Source of the DNA: Strigops habroptila
Lineage: Eukaryota; Chordata; Aves; Psittaciformes; Psittacidae
Length of the DNA: 64,000 nucleotides
NCBI RefSeq assembly: GCF_004027225.2
Contig: NC_044277.2
Span: 67,790,400-67,854,399, forward strand
Direction of reading: 5' to 3'
The position numbers were made by a program, and so were the translations under genes. The notes beneath the pieces are model-generated. The model did no database searches and was not told where the DNA came from. It saw only the letters and a list, made by a program, of their open reading frames with translations. The first letter of the stretch is position 1; each line of letters begins with the position of its first letter. Of the stretch, positions 25,332 to 38,200 are shown one piece after another.

Positions 25332-25729
25332 AGAACTCCTGTCGCTATCTCACGGTCCTTCATTTTGTTACAGCCCCAGCACTGCATCTACTGCCTTGGC
25401 CATTTAGGCCACCTCTAACACCAGGAGCCACCAGGCTCCTCCACATCCCACCCCCCTGGGATGTTTCAGACTCCTTGTCCTTGGGTCTTGCAGCTTTTCC
25501 TTTCTGCCTGCCATCACCTCATGGCCTCAGCTGTGGGGGCTACCCACCCCTCGCAGGGTTAGGGGACAGCTGAAGGGGGAAATAATGGCATCTCTCTTGG
25601 CCACGAAGAGGAAGCAGTGCTTTGCTCTTTGGTGCCTTGGTTGTTCACACTTGACCCTTGCACATTAAACAGATTGGTCCTACCTGGTCACCCTCTATTA
25701 ACTGCATTTCCCACCTCAGGTGATCATTC

Positions 25730-26560
25730 AACCCCTTCTCAGTAAGGCCATATTAATTATACTCTTATCTTCTAATTATTTATTAATTAAATCTTCCATT
25801 AATTTCTCCATTACTTTGCCTGGGATTGGTACCAAGTAAGCTGGACTATATTTACCTGCACGGTTTCATTTGTCTTGGAATTCTTGCCCAATATTGACAT
25901 TAACCTTTGAGAATCTCCCCATTATTTCACGACTTATTAAAAATTTACACACACAAGCTAAAAATATTCTGCATTGGCTCTTGGGGACCACTTTTGTGGA
26001 CCTTCAGATTTCAAAAATGATTAGCCCTGTGTTGTCTGAAAAGTGGATTTGTGCCCAGCATGCAGTAAGCCAATTTCACACACTCAGGAGAGACACAGTA
26101 TTGCGATACCATATCACTAGTGCAAATTGTTCAATATCTTTCTTCATTAGTAACAGGTCGGAAAACACATTATTGCAAATAGAAAGCAGAAATAATTGTT
26201 GAACAACTTTGAGTTTTTCTTCGTTGCTTTTAATGACTAGGCTGTCTCCAACTAGCAGTGAGACTATGATGTTGATAGTTTTTCTACTATTATTCATAAG
26301 TTTTCAAGAAAGCTTTCATTTTAAACAAAGCCTGAGCAGCTATGGACTTTTTTCTAATGTCTTTAGTATCCTTTATCAATTTTCTACACTTCATAAACTC
26401 TTATTTATACGGATTTTTATTACCTCCCCCTTTCATCCATATGTTGCATATTGCTTTTTAATTCGTTATTCCTGCCTCCATTCTTCCGCTGAAAGAGAAT
26501 GGGCTTTTTACCAATATTACTCAGCTCCTTTACCGTGAAGTTATGGCTTTTTGGCCATTT
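25730..26560 (-). pseudogene. Ancient CR1/L3-type LINE ORF2 fragment (linker and RT N-terminus)
   Basis: On the - strand the order matches the part of CR1-clade ORF2 between endonuclease and reverse transcriptase. A KCRKLIKDTKDIRKK stretch (about 26,340-26,400) is followed by a VSLLVGDSLVIKSNEEKLKVV stretch (about 26,190-26,260), the counterpart of the 'LL...LV.....KAEVLN.FFASVF' block. Next comes a degraded segment equivalent to 'GEVP.DWKK.NV.PIFKKG' (about 25,890-25,940), then a PIPGKVMEKLM stretch (about 25,800-25,845), the counterpart of the 'SVPGTILEQIL' seen in the younger CR1 here. Multiple stops and frameshifts are present. It has the same orientation as the fragment at 13.96 kb and represents the more 5' part of the same protein. 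It is an inactive, old relic. Confidence 0.75.
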
Positions 26561-29500
26561 AATATGTGCTTCTTCCTAATAACTTTTACACTCAGTTTCA
26601 CCTGTAACTTTCCTCAGTTTGGGAAACTAGTGTCTTCGAGTACTTGGTACTTGGAGTTACACAGTTTGTCAGGGTAGTAATGGCAGCTCTCCCTAGGCAG
26701 CCTGTGCTTTCTGCTTCAGCATGATTTTCCTTGCCACACAGCCAGCCTGCACCCAGACCTGTACTGCAAAGGGTCTCATCCTCTGAAGGGCACCCGTCTG
26801 GTTTCATAGGTGGGTGCAGTTTATGAAGCTGTTCCCTGACACACAGGCAGAGGAAGTTTGTTGCCTCTGAGATGCCTGCCATCCCCAAACCAGCAATGGT
26901 GGAGAGCATGCCACCTTCCCTTTTACAGCCTGTGCCCTGCCTAGGCAGGTTTTAGCTAGTGCTTTTAACACTGCCATTGTACAAAGCCTTCCAGGCTGTT
27001 TCAGTAGGCCAGTTATATTGGGTTTCTTCCCATCATTGATTGCTTTCAGTTCCTCCTCTTTGTTTCCCAAACTCCTCATGCTGGTCTATAAACCCATGGA
27101 AAACAAGTGCTCTAGTGACGCAGGAGGTAGGAGAGAGTCTCCAGCCAAGGGAAAGCTCCTGATCCACATAACCCTGTGAGAATGGGATGCTTGAGGGAGG
27201 AAGACACTGGCTCAGAGGTCAGGCAGGGCAGAGTTGAACTGAACTCTTCCTTATCCTCTGCCTTGACTGCAAGACTTACCCTTCCTCCCAAATGGCTTTT
27301 GAGCTCTATTGCTCCCAGATGTGCGGAAGTGTTTTTAGTGAGCCCAAATAGCCTCTCAGTTATCTAGTTGAGAGGGAAATGTCAGATATTGCTGAAGGAA
27401 AATCTCAACTTTCTCTCTGTATGTGCATGCTAGCCCATAGCAGAAATAGTTCCAGCTAGAAAAATATTATTTTGGGAATCAAAATCAGCACTTTTTCTTG
27501 TTTGAGTGTGTTATTTTTCACTTTGCTTGGCACTTCAAGTGCAAGGTCATGTGGCAAGTCATTACACCAGCAATGTTTATCTCCATTTGAAGAACTCTGT
27601 CAAGAATTGATTTGAAAAAGCTTTGGGTAGTGCCTTTTTTTTCCCTTTCTTGACAACAGCTCCATTATTCAAAGCCTATTTATGTAAAATCAGTTCCTGC
27701 AGAGGTGTCTTCATTTTAATTGCAGAGAGAATTCTTAAAAAGAAAAAGAAAAAAGTTAGTATTCTTAAAGCAGGAATAATCTTTTCAAAAATGAAGTTAA
27801 ATTATAACACCACCACTCCCATGGATTCTACCAGAAAATCAGGAAAATATTGTTTAGAGAGACCTCTGGAGATGGCCTGGGCAATCCTTCCTCTTGAAGT
27901 TGGAGCAGCATCAACCTAGGTCAGGCCAGCCTGTGCACTCACACAACACAAGTACACACACATTTCCGTCTATCTCTGTATGTATGCACATACACACCAA
28001 ATTACAACTTTTATTGGCCTTCACTATTTTTAGGAGTTTTTAAAACCTTACACAGGTGCTTTATCTTAGAAATACAGCTTTTAACACCAGCTGGTTTCAC
28101 TTTGCTGAGTGTTTTATCTAGAAGATTAGATTATACACCCTAGGGAAGAAAGTGACTTAACCACATTGTACAGCAGGTAAAGTGCTTTGGGGTCTGCATT
28201 GCGTTATTAAGACCAATATGAGGAAGCAGCAAGACTTATCTTAATCTTGCTGATCGCCTCAATTAACACGGTCGCTATAGTGTCCTCCTGGATATGTAAT
28301 CCCCATGGTTTCTTGTTCTATGTATTTTGCTCTGATAGTGTTATCAGATCATTGCTAAGGGTATAAAAGTACATATTCAGTAGGCGAGGATGTGGCAGTT
28401 ATTGAGAGAAGCCACGTGCTTAATTAACATGGAAATCAAGCAATGGACTATTAAGTCTTTCACGTAAGGGAAAGAAATGTACTAGATATGGGCCCTAAAA
28501 ATAAAAAGTAGAAAAAAAAAAATAGGAAGGAAAAAGCGCTCAAGGAAGAAGGCTAATTATAAGCTGAATTCAAAGGCAATGCCATTCATAACAACATGTG
28601 TACTCCTGGCAAACACTTTCATCATTTGGAAATAACTTTTCATACACAGCATCATAAGCAAGCGGCAAAAAGGAGGGGGGCTGTCCTCCCACATCTCACA
28701 CATCCAAGATGTAGTGAAATTATCTCTACACCCATGGGACTTTTCCTTATTCCTGAGGGTAGGCTCTACTCCCAGAGCAGCCCTGGGTTCATTCCTGAGT
28801 CACGTGAAGACAAATTGATGAAATGATGATCTATATCTTTCTGGCTAATTATGCAACTGGTGCCTAGCATAAAGATTGCTGTGGTTAAAAAGAAATAAAT
28901 TTAAAAAACTGCCTGGGAGAGAGTAAAAATCAGTCTGGGAGGCTGACAACCTTGAACTGGCAATGAGCACTGCTGCCAGAAGCAATGCCATGGCTGAAAT
29001 TGCTTTCTGCTCTCTGATGTACCATCTGATGCTCTGGATGGCTTTCAACAAGTGTCCCAGGGCCAGGCTGCCGTGGTGAGGGAGCAGAGCTATCACAGCA
29101 AAAGCACCCGTGAGTCCTTCCCCAGGGCAACAGGGAAGCAGGCAGAGCTCTTCCTCCCCAGCGTGCACTCTGCAATGAAACCTCACCTCAGGGATCACAT
29201 CCACATCAGTATGTGCTTTCTTTCCTCTGAAGTCTCTTGATGAGAACTCTCTCTGAATGCTTCAGTTTAGGATTTTGCTTTCTGTTTTCACCCTCCCCTC
29301 CCACTGCACCCTCAGTGTGCAACACATGGGATCGTGTTTTGGAGAAGAAGGGTGGAGGGTGAAATGTTCATTTCAAACCCTGAATACTTAATCATGTGAA
29401 TCCTCACATGTTTTATCTGAATCAATCTTTTAGATCAGCTCAGTGCTTACACCTCGCTGGGTGACTGCCATGCAAGAGAGCAGCAGAGGCTCTGATGGTG

Positions 29501-30544
29501 AATGACTGCTGCAAAGAGTTTTTCTTCTCCCCTTTCCTCTGCCAAAATTTTAAGCGATGTACACCAGTCTCTGAGCTAGGAAACCCACTCTGTCTCTTGT
29601 ATTGCCTTTCCTAACTGACTTCCTGACTATATGTTACAGTGATGTGCCAGGACAGCACTGAAAGGAAACATTTCTGGAGGAGGAACAGCCTTCTACTAGC
29701 GAAGTCATATGTAAGAATATCCCATCCATACTACTCAGAATGCAAATAGCACCTCGTTTGCATTTCTGTGGTTTAAATGTAGATGGTCTAAGATAAGTCA
29801 TTGTCAGATGCCTGTAAATATTGATGAGTGCTCCAGGACCTGGTTCGTAACCATTTCTTTTTCTTCTGTCACAATCTGAGAGCTGCAGAGGTATCGATAG
29901 AGCTTCTGGGAGGAAACGCACACCTTTGCTCAGTGGGTGACAACAAAAGAACAGAAAAAAAGTTAGGGAAGAATATTTCCGGATGAATAATGAATCGAGC
30001 CAGGTTGGAGGCTGGTGCATCTTAATTAGAAGCTGGCATATAGGCAGCCTCTCATCTTTGTGTTCCCTGCACTCGAAGGGATGCTCACTAGCAGCTGTGT
30101 GGTGACCATAATGCCAGCAATGGAGCCTCTCATTGGACCAGGGTGACATGCAGCCACCTGGGTTGGGGATGACATTGCTGCTTCTCTCATGCAGAAGAAA
30201 GGGCAGAGAATGCACTAGCAAAAATGATGGGGAAAGGTGACTCTGTGGCCACCCCGCCTCACTTCAGAGATTATCAGCAGGTTTGGTGAAATGTATTCAT
30301 CTTGTCTATTGTGAATACATCTTGTCACTACTACTTCTGCTTTTATTTTTTTTGTGATAGGAGTTTCAACATTGCTATTTGAGATGTCTTAGTGAAGTGC
30401 CTGAAGTTACAAGGAAGGAAGTAAAAACATCAATCTGCATCTGCTCTTTCCTGCAGAGTTGTCATCAGTCATCTTGTCTGGACTAGCAGGTGAGGGACAT
30501 CATGGCCCAAAGGGCAGCCCCAGAACCAGGAGGCAGGTGAAGTT
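26561..30544. other. Non-coding stretch with A-rich patches
   Basis: No gene supported. An A-rich tract lies at about 28,498-28,540 and a short CA-rich patch at about 27,940-27,965. Around 28,150-28,195 the bases 'aagtgacttaacca...cagcaggtaaagtg' weakly recall an inverted MIR core. A 195-codon - strand frame at 29,634-30,221 is discussed in the findings but carries no motif. Confidence 0.55.
28150..28195 (-). repeat. Possible MIR core, inverted (weak)
   Basis: The order AAGTGACTT, then CC, then ACAGC, then GGTAAAGTG parallels the inverted MIR core (AAGTGACTTGCCCAAGGTCACACAGC, then AGTAAGTGG). It is short and diverged, and could be chance. Confidence 0.3.
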
Positions 30545-30690
30545 CTCCCAGACTGCGCTGTGAGAAGGTCATGTCCTTGCGCCTCAGTTTCTCCAACCCT
30601 AAAATGAGAAAAACACTTATTGCTCCAGTTTATTTCATGTTTTAGAGGAAAAGTACTCCATAAGTGCTACGGTTTATTATTCTAATGTGA
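30545..30690 (+). repeat. MIR-like SINE relic, + strand
   Basis: 'aaggtcatgtccttgcgcc', then 'tcagtttctccaaccctaaa', then 'atgagaaaaacacttattg' match the MIR central order: a TGACCTTGGGCAAGT-like segment, GCCTCAGTTTCCCCA, TGTAAAATGGG. About 50 bases on, 'ccataagtgctacggtttat' recalls the MIR 3' end (AGTAAGCGCTCAATAAAT). Both blocks in the right order make this the best MIR-type call in the window. Such relics predate the mammal-bird split. Confidence 0.6.
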
Positions 30691-30987
30691 CTGTAAAATC
30701 ATGATGTCTTTATTGCAAAATGATCTTTAAAACATGAAGCATTAGGATGGTGACTGAAATCATTAGTATCAAATTGTTCTGCTTTTGCCCTGTCACATTG
30801 ATACTTCAAAGCAAAATTGTCTCGTGGGCGTTTATAAGACTTTATGAGGATAACTTGTCTTTTCAAACCTTGTTCAGGGGAGAGGGAAAAAAGCCCCCAG
30901 ATGTTTTCTTAATGAAAAAGGACTGGGGTTTCTGCCTATTTAATTCTGGGGCTGTCCTTTAATATTTAAATTCCAAAGCCACTAACA

Positions 30988-31044
30988 ATCAACATGATGA
31001 ATGATCAACGTGATGAAAATGAGCTTCCAATTGTTCACAATTGG
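30988..31044. repeat. Direct duplication next to an inverted repeat
   Basis: A unit of about 16 bases (ATCAACATGATGAATG, 30,988-31,003) is followed immediately by a near copy (ATCAACGTGATGAAAATG). Seven bases later CCAATTGT (31,027-31,034) is mirrored by ACAATTGG (31,037-31,044) around a 2-base centre. The sequence is small and probably neutral. Confidence 0.7.
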
Positions 31045-33245
31045 TGCAGGCAGATATCCTCACACCTCAGTCCCATCCGAGGCTGTTGAGCTCATTTGAG
31101 ACATTTGAGGGGGTGACTGCTATGGTGCCCCATCCCTCCCTCTGCCCACAGAAGGGGGGCAGACGAGTTTCTGCTCGCTGGCATGAATGCTCTTTGGCCC
31201 GAACCATGTTTCCCTGCTGTGTTTGGGTGCTTGACACTTAGCACAGGGAAGCCACATCCATGATGAAGCTCTCCTGGAAACAACCTCAGTAGAAATACAG
31301 AATAAACAAGGTGGTATGGTGCCTTTCATAACTGCTGGGATTGTAAAGTGCCTGGTTCTCAGAACTGTCCTATTTTCTCTGTCTTACAGGTTACATCCCA
31401 GATTAACAAGGGTTTGAGTCTTTGTCTTCCCCCTCCATCCTCATTCAGGCTGGACTGAACCTCAAAAACATGTTTCACCTTCTGGCAGGAAGACCAGGTG
31501 GCATTTTAGTAGGCTCAGTGTAAGAATTCTGCTATGTGAGGACACACCATGAACATCTTTCCTCCATCAACAGCTCCACTGGGACAATCTTCTCATTCTC
31601 CTTCAACTTGCCATTCCTGGGTCTTCTCTTCCCTTGCACATGTTTTGTAGATGATGAATATGCAAGTGGTTCCCCTATTTTGACCCAATCCATATGTGCA
31701 AGGAGGGAAGCTTTCTTCTCTGGCTCACTGCACATGGGATGGTACTACCATTTTCTGGTTTGTTTTTTTTCTTTTTCAGCCCAGTTATTTAGCAAAAAAA
31801 TACTACTAGCAAATGTGTTTATTTGCTTCTTCACTCCCTCTTTTCTTCCTTGCCAGATCCTGGAAATGACTTTGGGATTTGATAGGTAGTTTCCAAACAA
31901 GTTTGATCAAATGGAAGTGGCTTCAAATGCTATGAACATAGCGATGAATTAAATGCATCTGGAGCTGTTCCCCGGCACAGAACAGTTCTTGCCCAGCTTA
32001 ATAAACTCTTTTTTTTTCCCCGCTCTGTGTATTGGGAATGATCCTGGGCCATTGCTGGTCAGTGCAGGCCAGAATGGAGCAAGGGATCACCATCACCTCC
32101 GGGCTGTGCAGGTGACAGTGTGCCCATGAACATGGATTAGTTTTTCAGGATGGATGCAAGCAAGTGGAAATGCCTGCAAATTGAACAGAGATGAACAGAC
32201 AGATAGAAGATAGCCAGGAATCTGCACCAAGCCTTCTTCTGACACTGGAGAGCCTGGCTACGGGACACAAATCCACAACAAACCAGATTTCATCAGTTCA
32301 GGAATAAGTTGGTAATGACTGGCTGAATGGAGCAGAGGCTCTAGGTTTGTGTGGATGGCCTGATGCAGGGACATTTGCTTGTTTAGCACTGCTCATGGCT
32401 GCTTCAGAAAATGTGTGGGAAAGCGTTATTCCCAGGCCTTCACTTCAAATGTATAACGAAGCCATTGGCTGTGCGCTGGGAAAAGAGGCAGCCTCATTGT
32501 CACCTCTATCACACGGTGTAAGGCCCAGTCCTGGTGCCTTTCAGAGATGATAACGAAGCTGGCCCCAATCTAAATGGAAATCATAGAATTTCTAATGAAC
32601 TGTAGTCCCACCAGCCACAGTGTGAAGCACCTGTGGTCCCCAAAGAAGTACAAACCAAAGGGGCTGCACAAAGCCAGCAAAGGGACCTGAGTAGGACTGT
32701 TTCAAAGTCTCCAAACTATAGGAGACACCCTACAGGCAAAGCTGAAGAACCCAGCAAGCCACCAGGTACGGGGGGACAGAGACAAGTACTCCTGCCTTTG
32801 ACTCTTCCTCAGGTTTCCACGAGTTCATCTCTGGCTCTACAACCAGTTTTTGAGAACTCAGTTTCTGTAGGATTTCTGGGAAGTTCCTTTTTGCTGCAGT
32901 ATGGTAGAGAGGTCCACTATACACAGCAACGCTTGTGAATTTAGATACACAATGTCACAAGTGAAGTCCGAAGAAGGAAAGAGCAATACTATGGCTCTGA
33001 TGCAGTTATTGAGTATGACTACTATCTAGCTTTATGGCAAACCAGTCCATTAGCATTTAAATTGATTCTTAATTATTTTCCTAGAAATTCAGAGCCATAT
33101 AAGCTTTAAATCCAGGACTGGTAATGTTGTGATTTTTATATCTAATTTTAGACTTAATTTTTAGTCTGATAGATTGCAATTACATGGCCATGCAATTTCA
33201 GAGCTGCTTTAAAACACACAGATTTGTGTTTTGCTGTTAATGAAT

Positions 33246-33270
33246 AAAAAAAGAAAAAAGAAAAGAAAAA
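33246..33270 (+). repeat. Purine (A/G) tract
   Basis: A 25-base uninterrupted run of A with interspersed G. It is low-complexity DNA and could be a decayed poly-A tail, but no element body is recognisable upstream. Confidence 0.75.
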
Positions 33271-35150
33271 TGAAGTGGGAATTACCCCATGTCCCTATTC
33301 AAAACTGATGGCAGATCCTGAAATTCTTGGACATAAACACCTCATGCATTCTAGTTACACGGCTTACAAATTATGGCCTAGACAGAAAATATACCTTTAA
33401 AGCTGTGTACAGGATATAAAATATAAATCAAAAGGACCTGGGCAATCCTGTGAGTTGAATGGCACAGGTGTCAGCCAGTGAATAGCTATATTGTTCCAAA
33501 CTTGGTGTAAAGTACAAGTGAAAAGGGTTGAATGGCCTCATCCAGCCTCTGTCCACACCAGATGGGATTCAGCCATCATGATGCTCTCTGTTTGACAGCA
33601 CCTGCCTGACCAGCGCCTCTGGCTGGAAAGGAGCAGTGGTGGTGGCTTGCAGGGGCTAAGTCACACTCACAATATGGTGATGTTGATAGTATGTGGACAT
33701 AAGCAATGCCCCTTGTCTCAGCTGTATATTTCAAGCCATTAATTTCTCTGCTAAATTTCACCATCCACCCCTAAAGCATTAAAAAACCCATTTCATATCG
33801 GTACAAAAAGGCAAAACTCACATAAGCCAAAAGTGTGGCTTTTCAGTGACCTTTGTGATTGGGAGCATGTTTCCACTCCATTTATTTGATCCTGTTAGTT
33901 AATGTCACCCCATGTCAATCCTTGTGAGTTCTGTGGTTTCAAGAGGTGGGTTTTTTCCAGCTGTGGTTTCCATGGCTAAGTACTCTGCTGCCACTTACCC
34001 CAGTCACGATTGAAACAGGAAATTCCTCAGAGACTGACAAGTTAACAAACGGACACTTTAGAAATATTGTATTGCTCATCTGCTTGAATCTGTATTTTAA
34101 TTACTTTGAGGAAGATATAAAGGATGCTTTTTCAGGTGTGAGTTACTACAAGACCCTGGGGGGAAAGAAAGAAACTGTTCAAGGGAAAGAAGTGCTTGTG
34201 CTATTTATTATAGTTACAGAAGGCTGACTTCACTCAGGCGTGCCCTCTTGGCAAGTGCTGTTAATGTTGTATATGAAATACACCCCTTCGCAGGCTTCAT
34301 TGGGAGCTCTGATAAGGAAACTGTTTTAGAAAATGAAGTACCACAACACTGGCAGTAGCACATTTTTGCTATCGCATTAAAAGTGAAACAAGTTGCTTGA
34401 AACGTCCCTGTTGAGCATTAGTCAGTGAAGACATCTGACTTCCGTGTGAGAAAGGCTAGGTCAAGCTCTGCATGTTTCTTATCCATTTAACAAGCATTGC
34501 TGTAGGGAATCTAAGGGTACAGAGAAATTACTGTCACAGGATTTTATTTTATTGAACTAAATCTTCAATACGAAGGGTGTGACCGCAATTTCTCTTTAAC
34601 AATAAAAGTTTGATTATGAACTGAATGTCACCAGTTCAGCAGGGTGCGTTTCACTAAGCGCTAAATTCACTTTCTTGTCAGGAACATATTTCTGCTCATT
34701 AAAACATGAGGCTACTTACACTGTTTTTTGTACTGTATCAAAGGGGACACTGCGCAGCAGAGAGATTCACATTTCCTCTCCCACATTCCTCTTGCAAGAG
34801 TTACTGTACTTGTAAAAATCTCAGTCAAAAACCTCAGAAAGTTATCTGAAGAGACAAGGTTAAATCAGAAGCTTACAAGCAAATTCTCTTGATGCAATTT
34901 GAATTCAAGGTTACATCCAGGTGTTACAGATAGTTCAAATCAATCTGTGACACTTCGAAATCAATCTGAACCTTTGAAATAGAGCTGATCCCAACGGGAT
35001 TGTGAACTTTCCATCTTTGACTATCTATATGGTTTATTACAAAAGATATGCCTTTTTTGCCATGAACCTAGCCCAAACCTCAGTACAGTCAACAGGAACC
35101 TCACCACTGACTTCAAGTGGACTTTGAACCAAAACCTATCACGTCATTAC

Positions 35151-35207
35151 AAAAAAACCCAAAACCAAACCTAAACATGACAAAACAAAAAAAAAAATAA
35201 AAAATTG
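35151..35207 (+). repeat. A-rich low-complexity tract
   Basis: An A-rich segment with C interruptions passes into an almost pure A run. No SINE or LINE body was recognised next to it. Confidence 0.7.
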
Positions 35208-38200
35208 AATGATGGGTTGTTCTGGCTCCAGAGAGCACAAAGTGGCTTCAGTTTTATGCTCACACTTCCACCCAACTTCCCAAACCTGTCTGTTTTATGT
35301 ATCTTGTGGAATATCATATTTCTTAAAGTCTGTTTTTATAGGTCTGCCATAGGAATAAAGTAAAAACAAAACCTGCGAATGCAGAGATGTGCATAACTCT
35401 AACACCATATTTCTGGGTGCTACGCTCAGGGCTTCATGCAGACTGGTGCAGGGACCCAGAGAAGAGTTCCCTCACTGGTTTTAACCAGGGTTGGATTGGG
35501 CCCTTTGAATATGAATATACTTTGAATATACCTTTGCCAAATGGTTCCCAAAATCGGGCAACCGAGCTCTGCCAGTGCTAAGGTTTCCCTCATCCAGAGA
35601 TGTCTAACACTGTTTGAAAGATGCTTTCCTTGCTCACAGTCCCAGGAGAGGGCTGGGAAACAACTAGATGTGTCAGAAGGAAAACTTGTGGAGGTGCCTT
35701 CTACATCCCAAACTAAGATGAAGCAGATAGCTTGCCGAATATAGCCAGAAGGATTTGACCATAAAAGGACTCTTACTATCTACCTAAATGATCTTGTTAA
35801 TATCTCCTTCTCTCAGTGACTACATCCTTTCATATCGTATATCTGGTGTACCTTATCTCCTGATAGCTCATTAGGTATGCTTTTGAGGTACAACCTCAGT
35901 AATGACTTCCTTCCAATGTAATTGTATTTTAATTACACATTTAAAGACAAATTTTTTTCTGGTCTATCCCAACTAAAACTCTTTGAGATCTTATTCATTT
36001 TAATTAAGTAGAAGTTGGTGCAAAATTCCTAGCTGCTGAATTTCACATTAAAAAATTTAAATTCATTTAAACATGGATTTAATTTCCATAAGCACTTCAG
36101 CTGGTAGCGTGCTTCCTCATTTAGTCTTTCAGGGCAATAACGTGAAATATATGGAACGTAAAGTCCTTTCCAAAAGATTGTATTAGAACATAGCCCATCT
36201 TTAAATGCTTCTAATTTGCCACTGCTACCTGAGGGATGTTTGCTACAGGCCCTAGCAGGACTTCTCTCTTATTAAGACCAGTAGCAGTGATACTTGATAA
36301 AGGATAGTAGAAATTGCTTTTGAGTTCTTTTACTGAATTACGTCTATATGCTTAGTTCTGGAGGAGGGAGGGCCAGGCACAGTGTCTATGCAGGAAGCTC
36401 TTAGAGATGGCATCAAGACGCACACAGCGAGAGGGTGACCTGCAGCTGGAGATAAATTGTCCCTTTATAAGATGTGGGACAGAGCTTATGTTATCAGCCA
36501 GTGCAGTATGTGCATCACTGCAGCAGCAGCCTCACTAGTGAACTGCTCCATGGTCCAGGCAAAAAAGACAGCCAGGAAACAGAGCAGGCAAGCTGTCAGA
36601 AGGGACTCAGGTCACTGAATGCTCAAATAGCCAGTTTGAAGTCTTCACATGAGCATGGATTCAGCAGAGGGAAGGACTGAATTGATACATGGAGTTGGCC
36701 ATGAAAGACAGTGAGAAATCATGAAGTAAAACTTTTTACTGTCTCACTGAGCAAGGAGGACAAGAAATGACCTGAGAGAGACTATTTTCAAAATAATGCT
36801 GGGAACAATTGAGCCATTGAGAAAGTTATTTGAAGACTTGACCTGGACAGAATAAGACTGTAAAGGGATACAGTAATTGTGCTCAAAACTGAGAATAAAA
36901 AGAAGGGGCAATAGAGCCTTATGTTTCAGATGTAAGATTTCTGACACTATGCGTATCGCTGGAGACATTTATGGAGCCCCTAATTAAAAATGGAGTTGCT
37001 TGTGGGATTCCAGACTGCAAGTGAAATTACTGAGAGAAACAGATCCAGCCCTGGAGAAATTAGCCAGCATCACAAAGAAGTCACCGCTGAGTGCTCAGAC
37101 AGCTATAACACATGTCACTGGGACTTCAAAGCTCACAGGTGAGGACAGGGTACTGCCCAGCAATGTCTCTGGCAATACACCAAGCAGGGCATGCTGTGCA
37201 GAGTACCACACAAATGTCTGTTTGCAAAACCTTTACAGCCCGGAAGGGAAGCTCCAGCAATTGCTATAACTTACTGCCCATGACGAGCACCGCAGGACGT
37301 GCCTGTCCTATGTCTTAGAGTTTTTCTTAAATAGCCACACAGTAGTTCCAGCAAAGATCTGACATCTTTTCACCAACATACATCAAACATGTGGCAGACA
37401 GGTTTGCCTGAGCTGACCCATGGAGCATATCCTCCGGCCAAGGATGAGTGCCCATGGTGAACACTGTCAGACAGAGAAAGCAGTGAGCTGGCAGGGAGGC
37501 AGCATAGCCTGACCCCTGGAAAAAAAACCAACTCAAAACAATGACCAGATAGGTCTGATTGCTTTTAATAAAAGGCACATGTACAGCCACTGCAGCTCAC
37601 TGCCTCAGCTTTACAGAGACCAGCTGCCTCACAGCAGCCTTCTAGCAGCTATAGGGGCAAAGGGAGTGAGGTTACAGGTTTTGGTCTGGGGAAAAACAGT
37701 GATGAAATGTGATTTGAGCTTGAAGAATGGAAGGAAAAGTCTGACTAACAGAAATTCCTGGGAATGGAGTTAAAATAGCAGGAGGCAGAGCCAGATGAGA
37801 GTAAAACAGAAAACTGATTACAGTCATGTTGGTATGATACACTGTATAAAATAGTGTGAGAAAACAGGTCAGAAGCTTGGTGTGAGTTTTAGGTGTACAT
37901 CTATAATTGTTAGTTGTGCACAAAGTCCCATGACACAAAGAGGAAAGCCAGATCATATGAATGTCTGTCTGACCCTTCTAAAGCCTCTCCAGTTTCAGAC
38001 CAAACACAGAGAAGATGTGGTGCTCCTGGCCCCAGAAGGTCAGAGCAGCCTCTTAGCACCAGGAATGCACAGGAATCCTCAACGCCAAAATCACCAAGAT
38101 TGCCATTTCTAAGGTGGTGTAGACAGATACAGGACACAGGAAGCCTGTATCTCTTAGATTGAAAAGTCCAAGAAAACCCTGGAGATGTTTACTGTAAGCA

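Noticed and set aside
32579..32595. Possible inverted CR1 tail (aaatcatagaattt)
   Set aside because: Only one octamer is present and none of the 'ggttggaaaggacc' segment follows.
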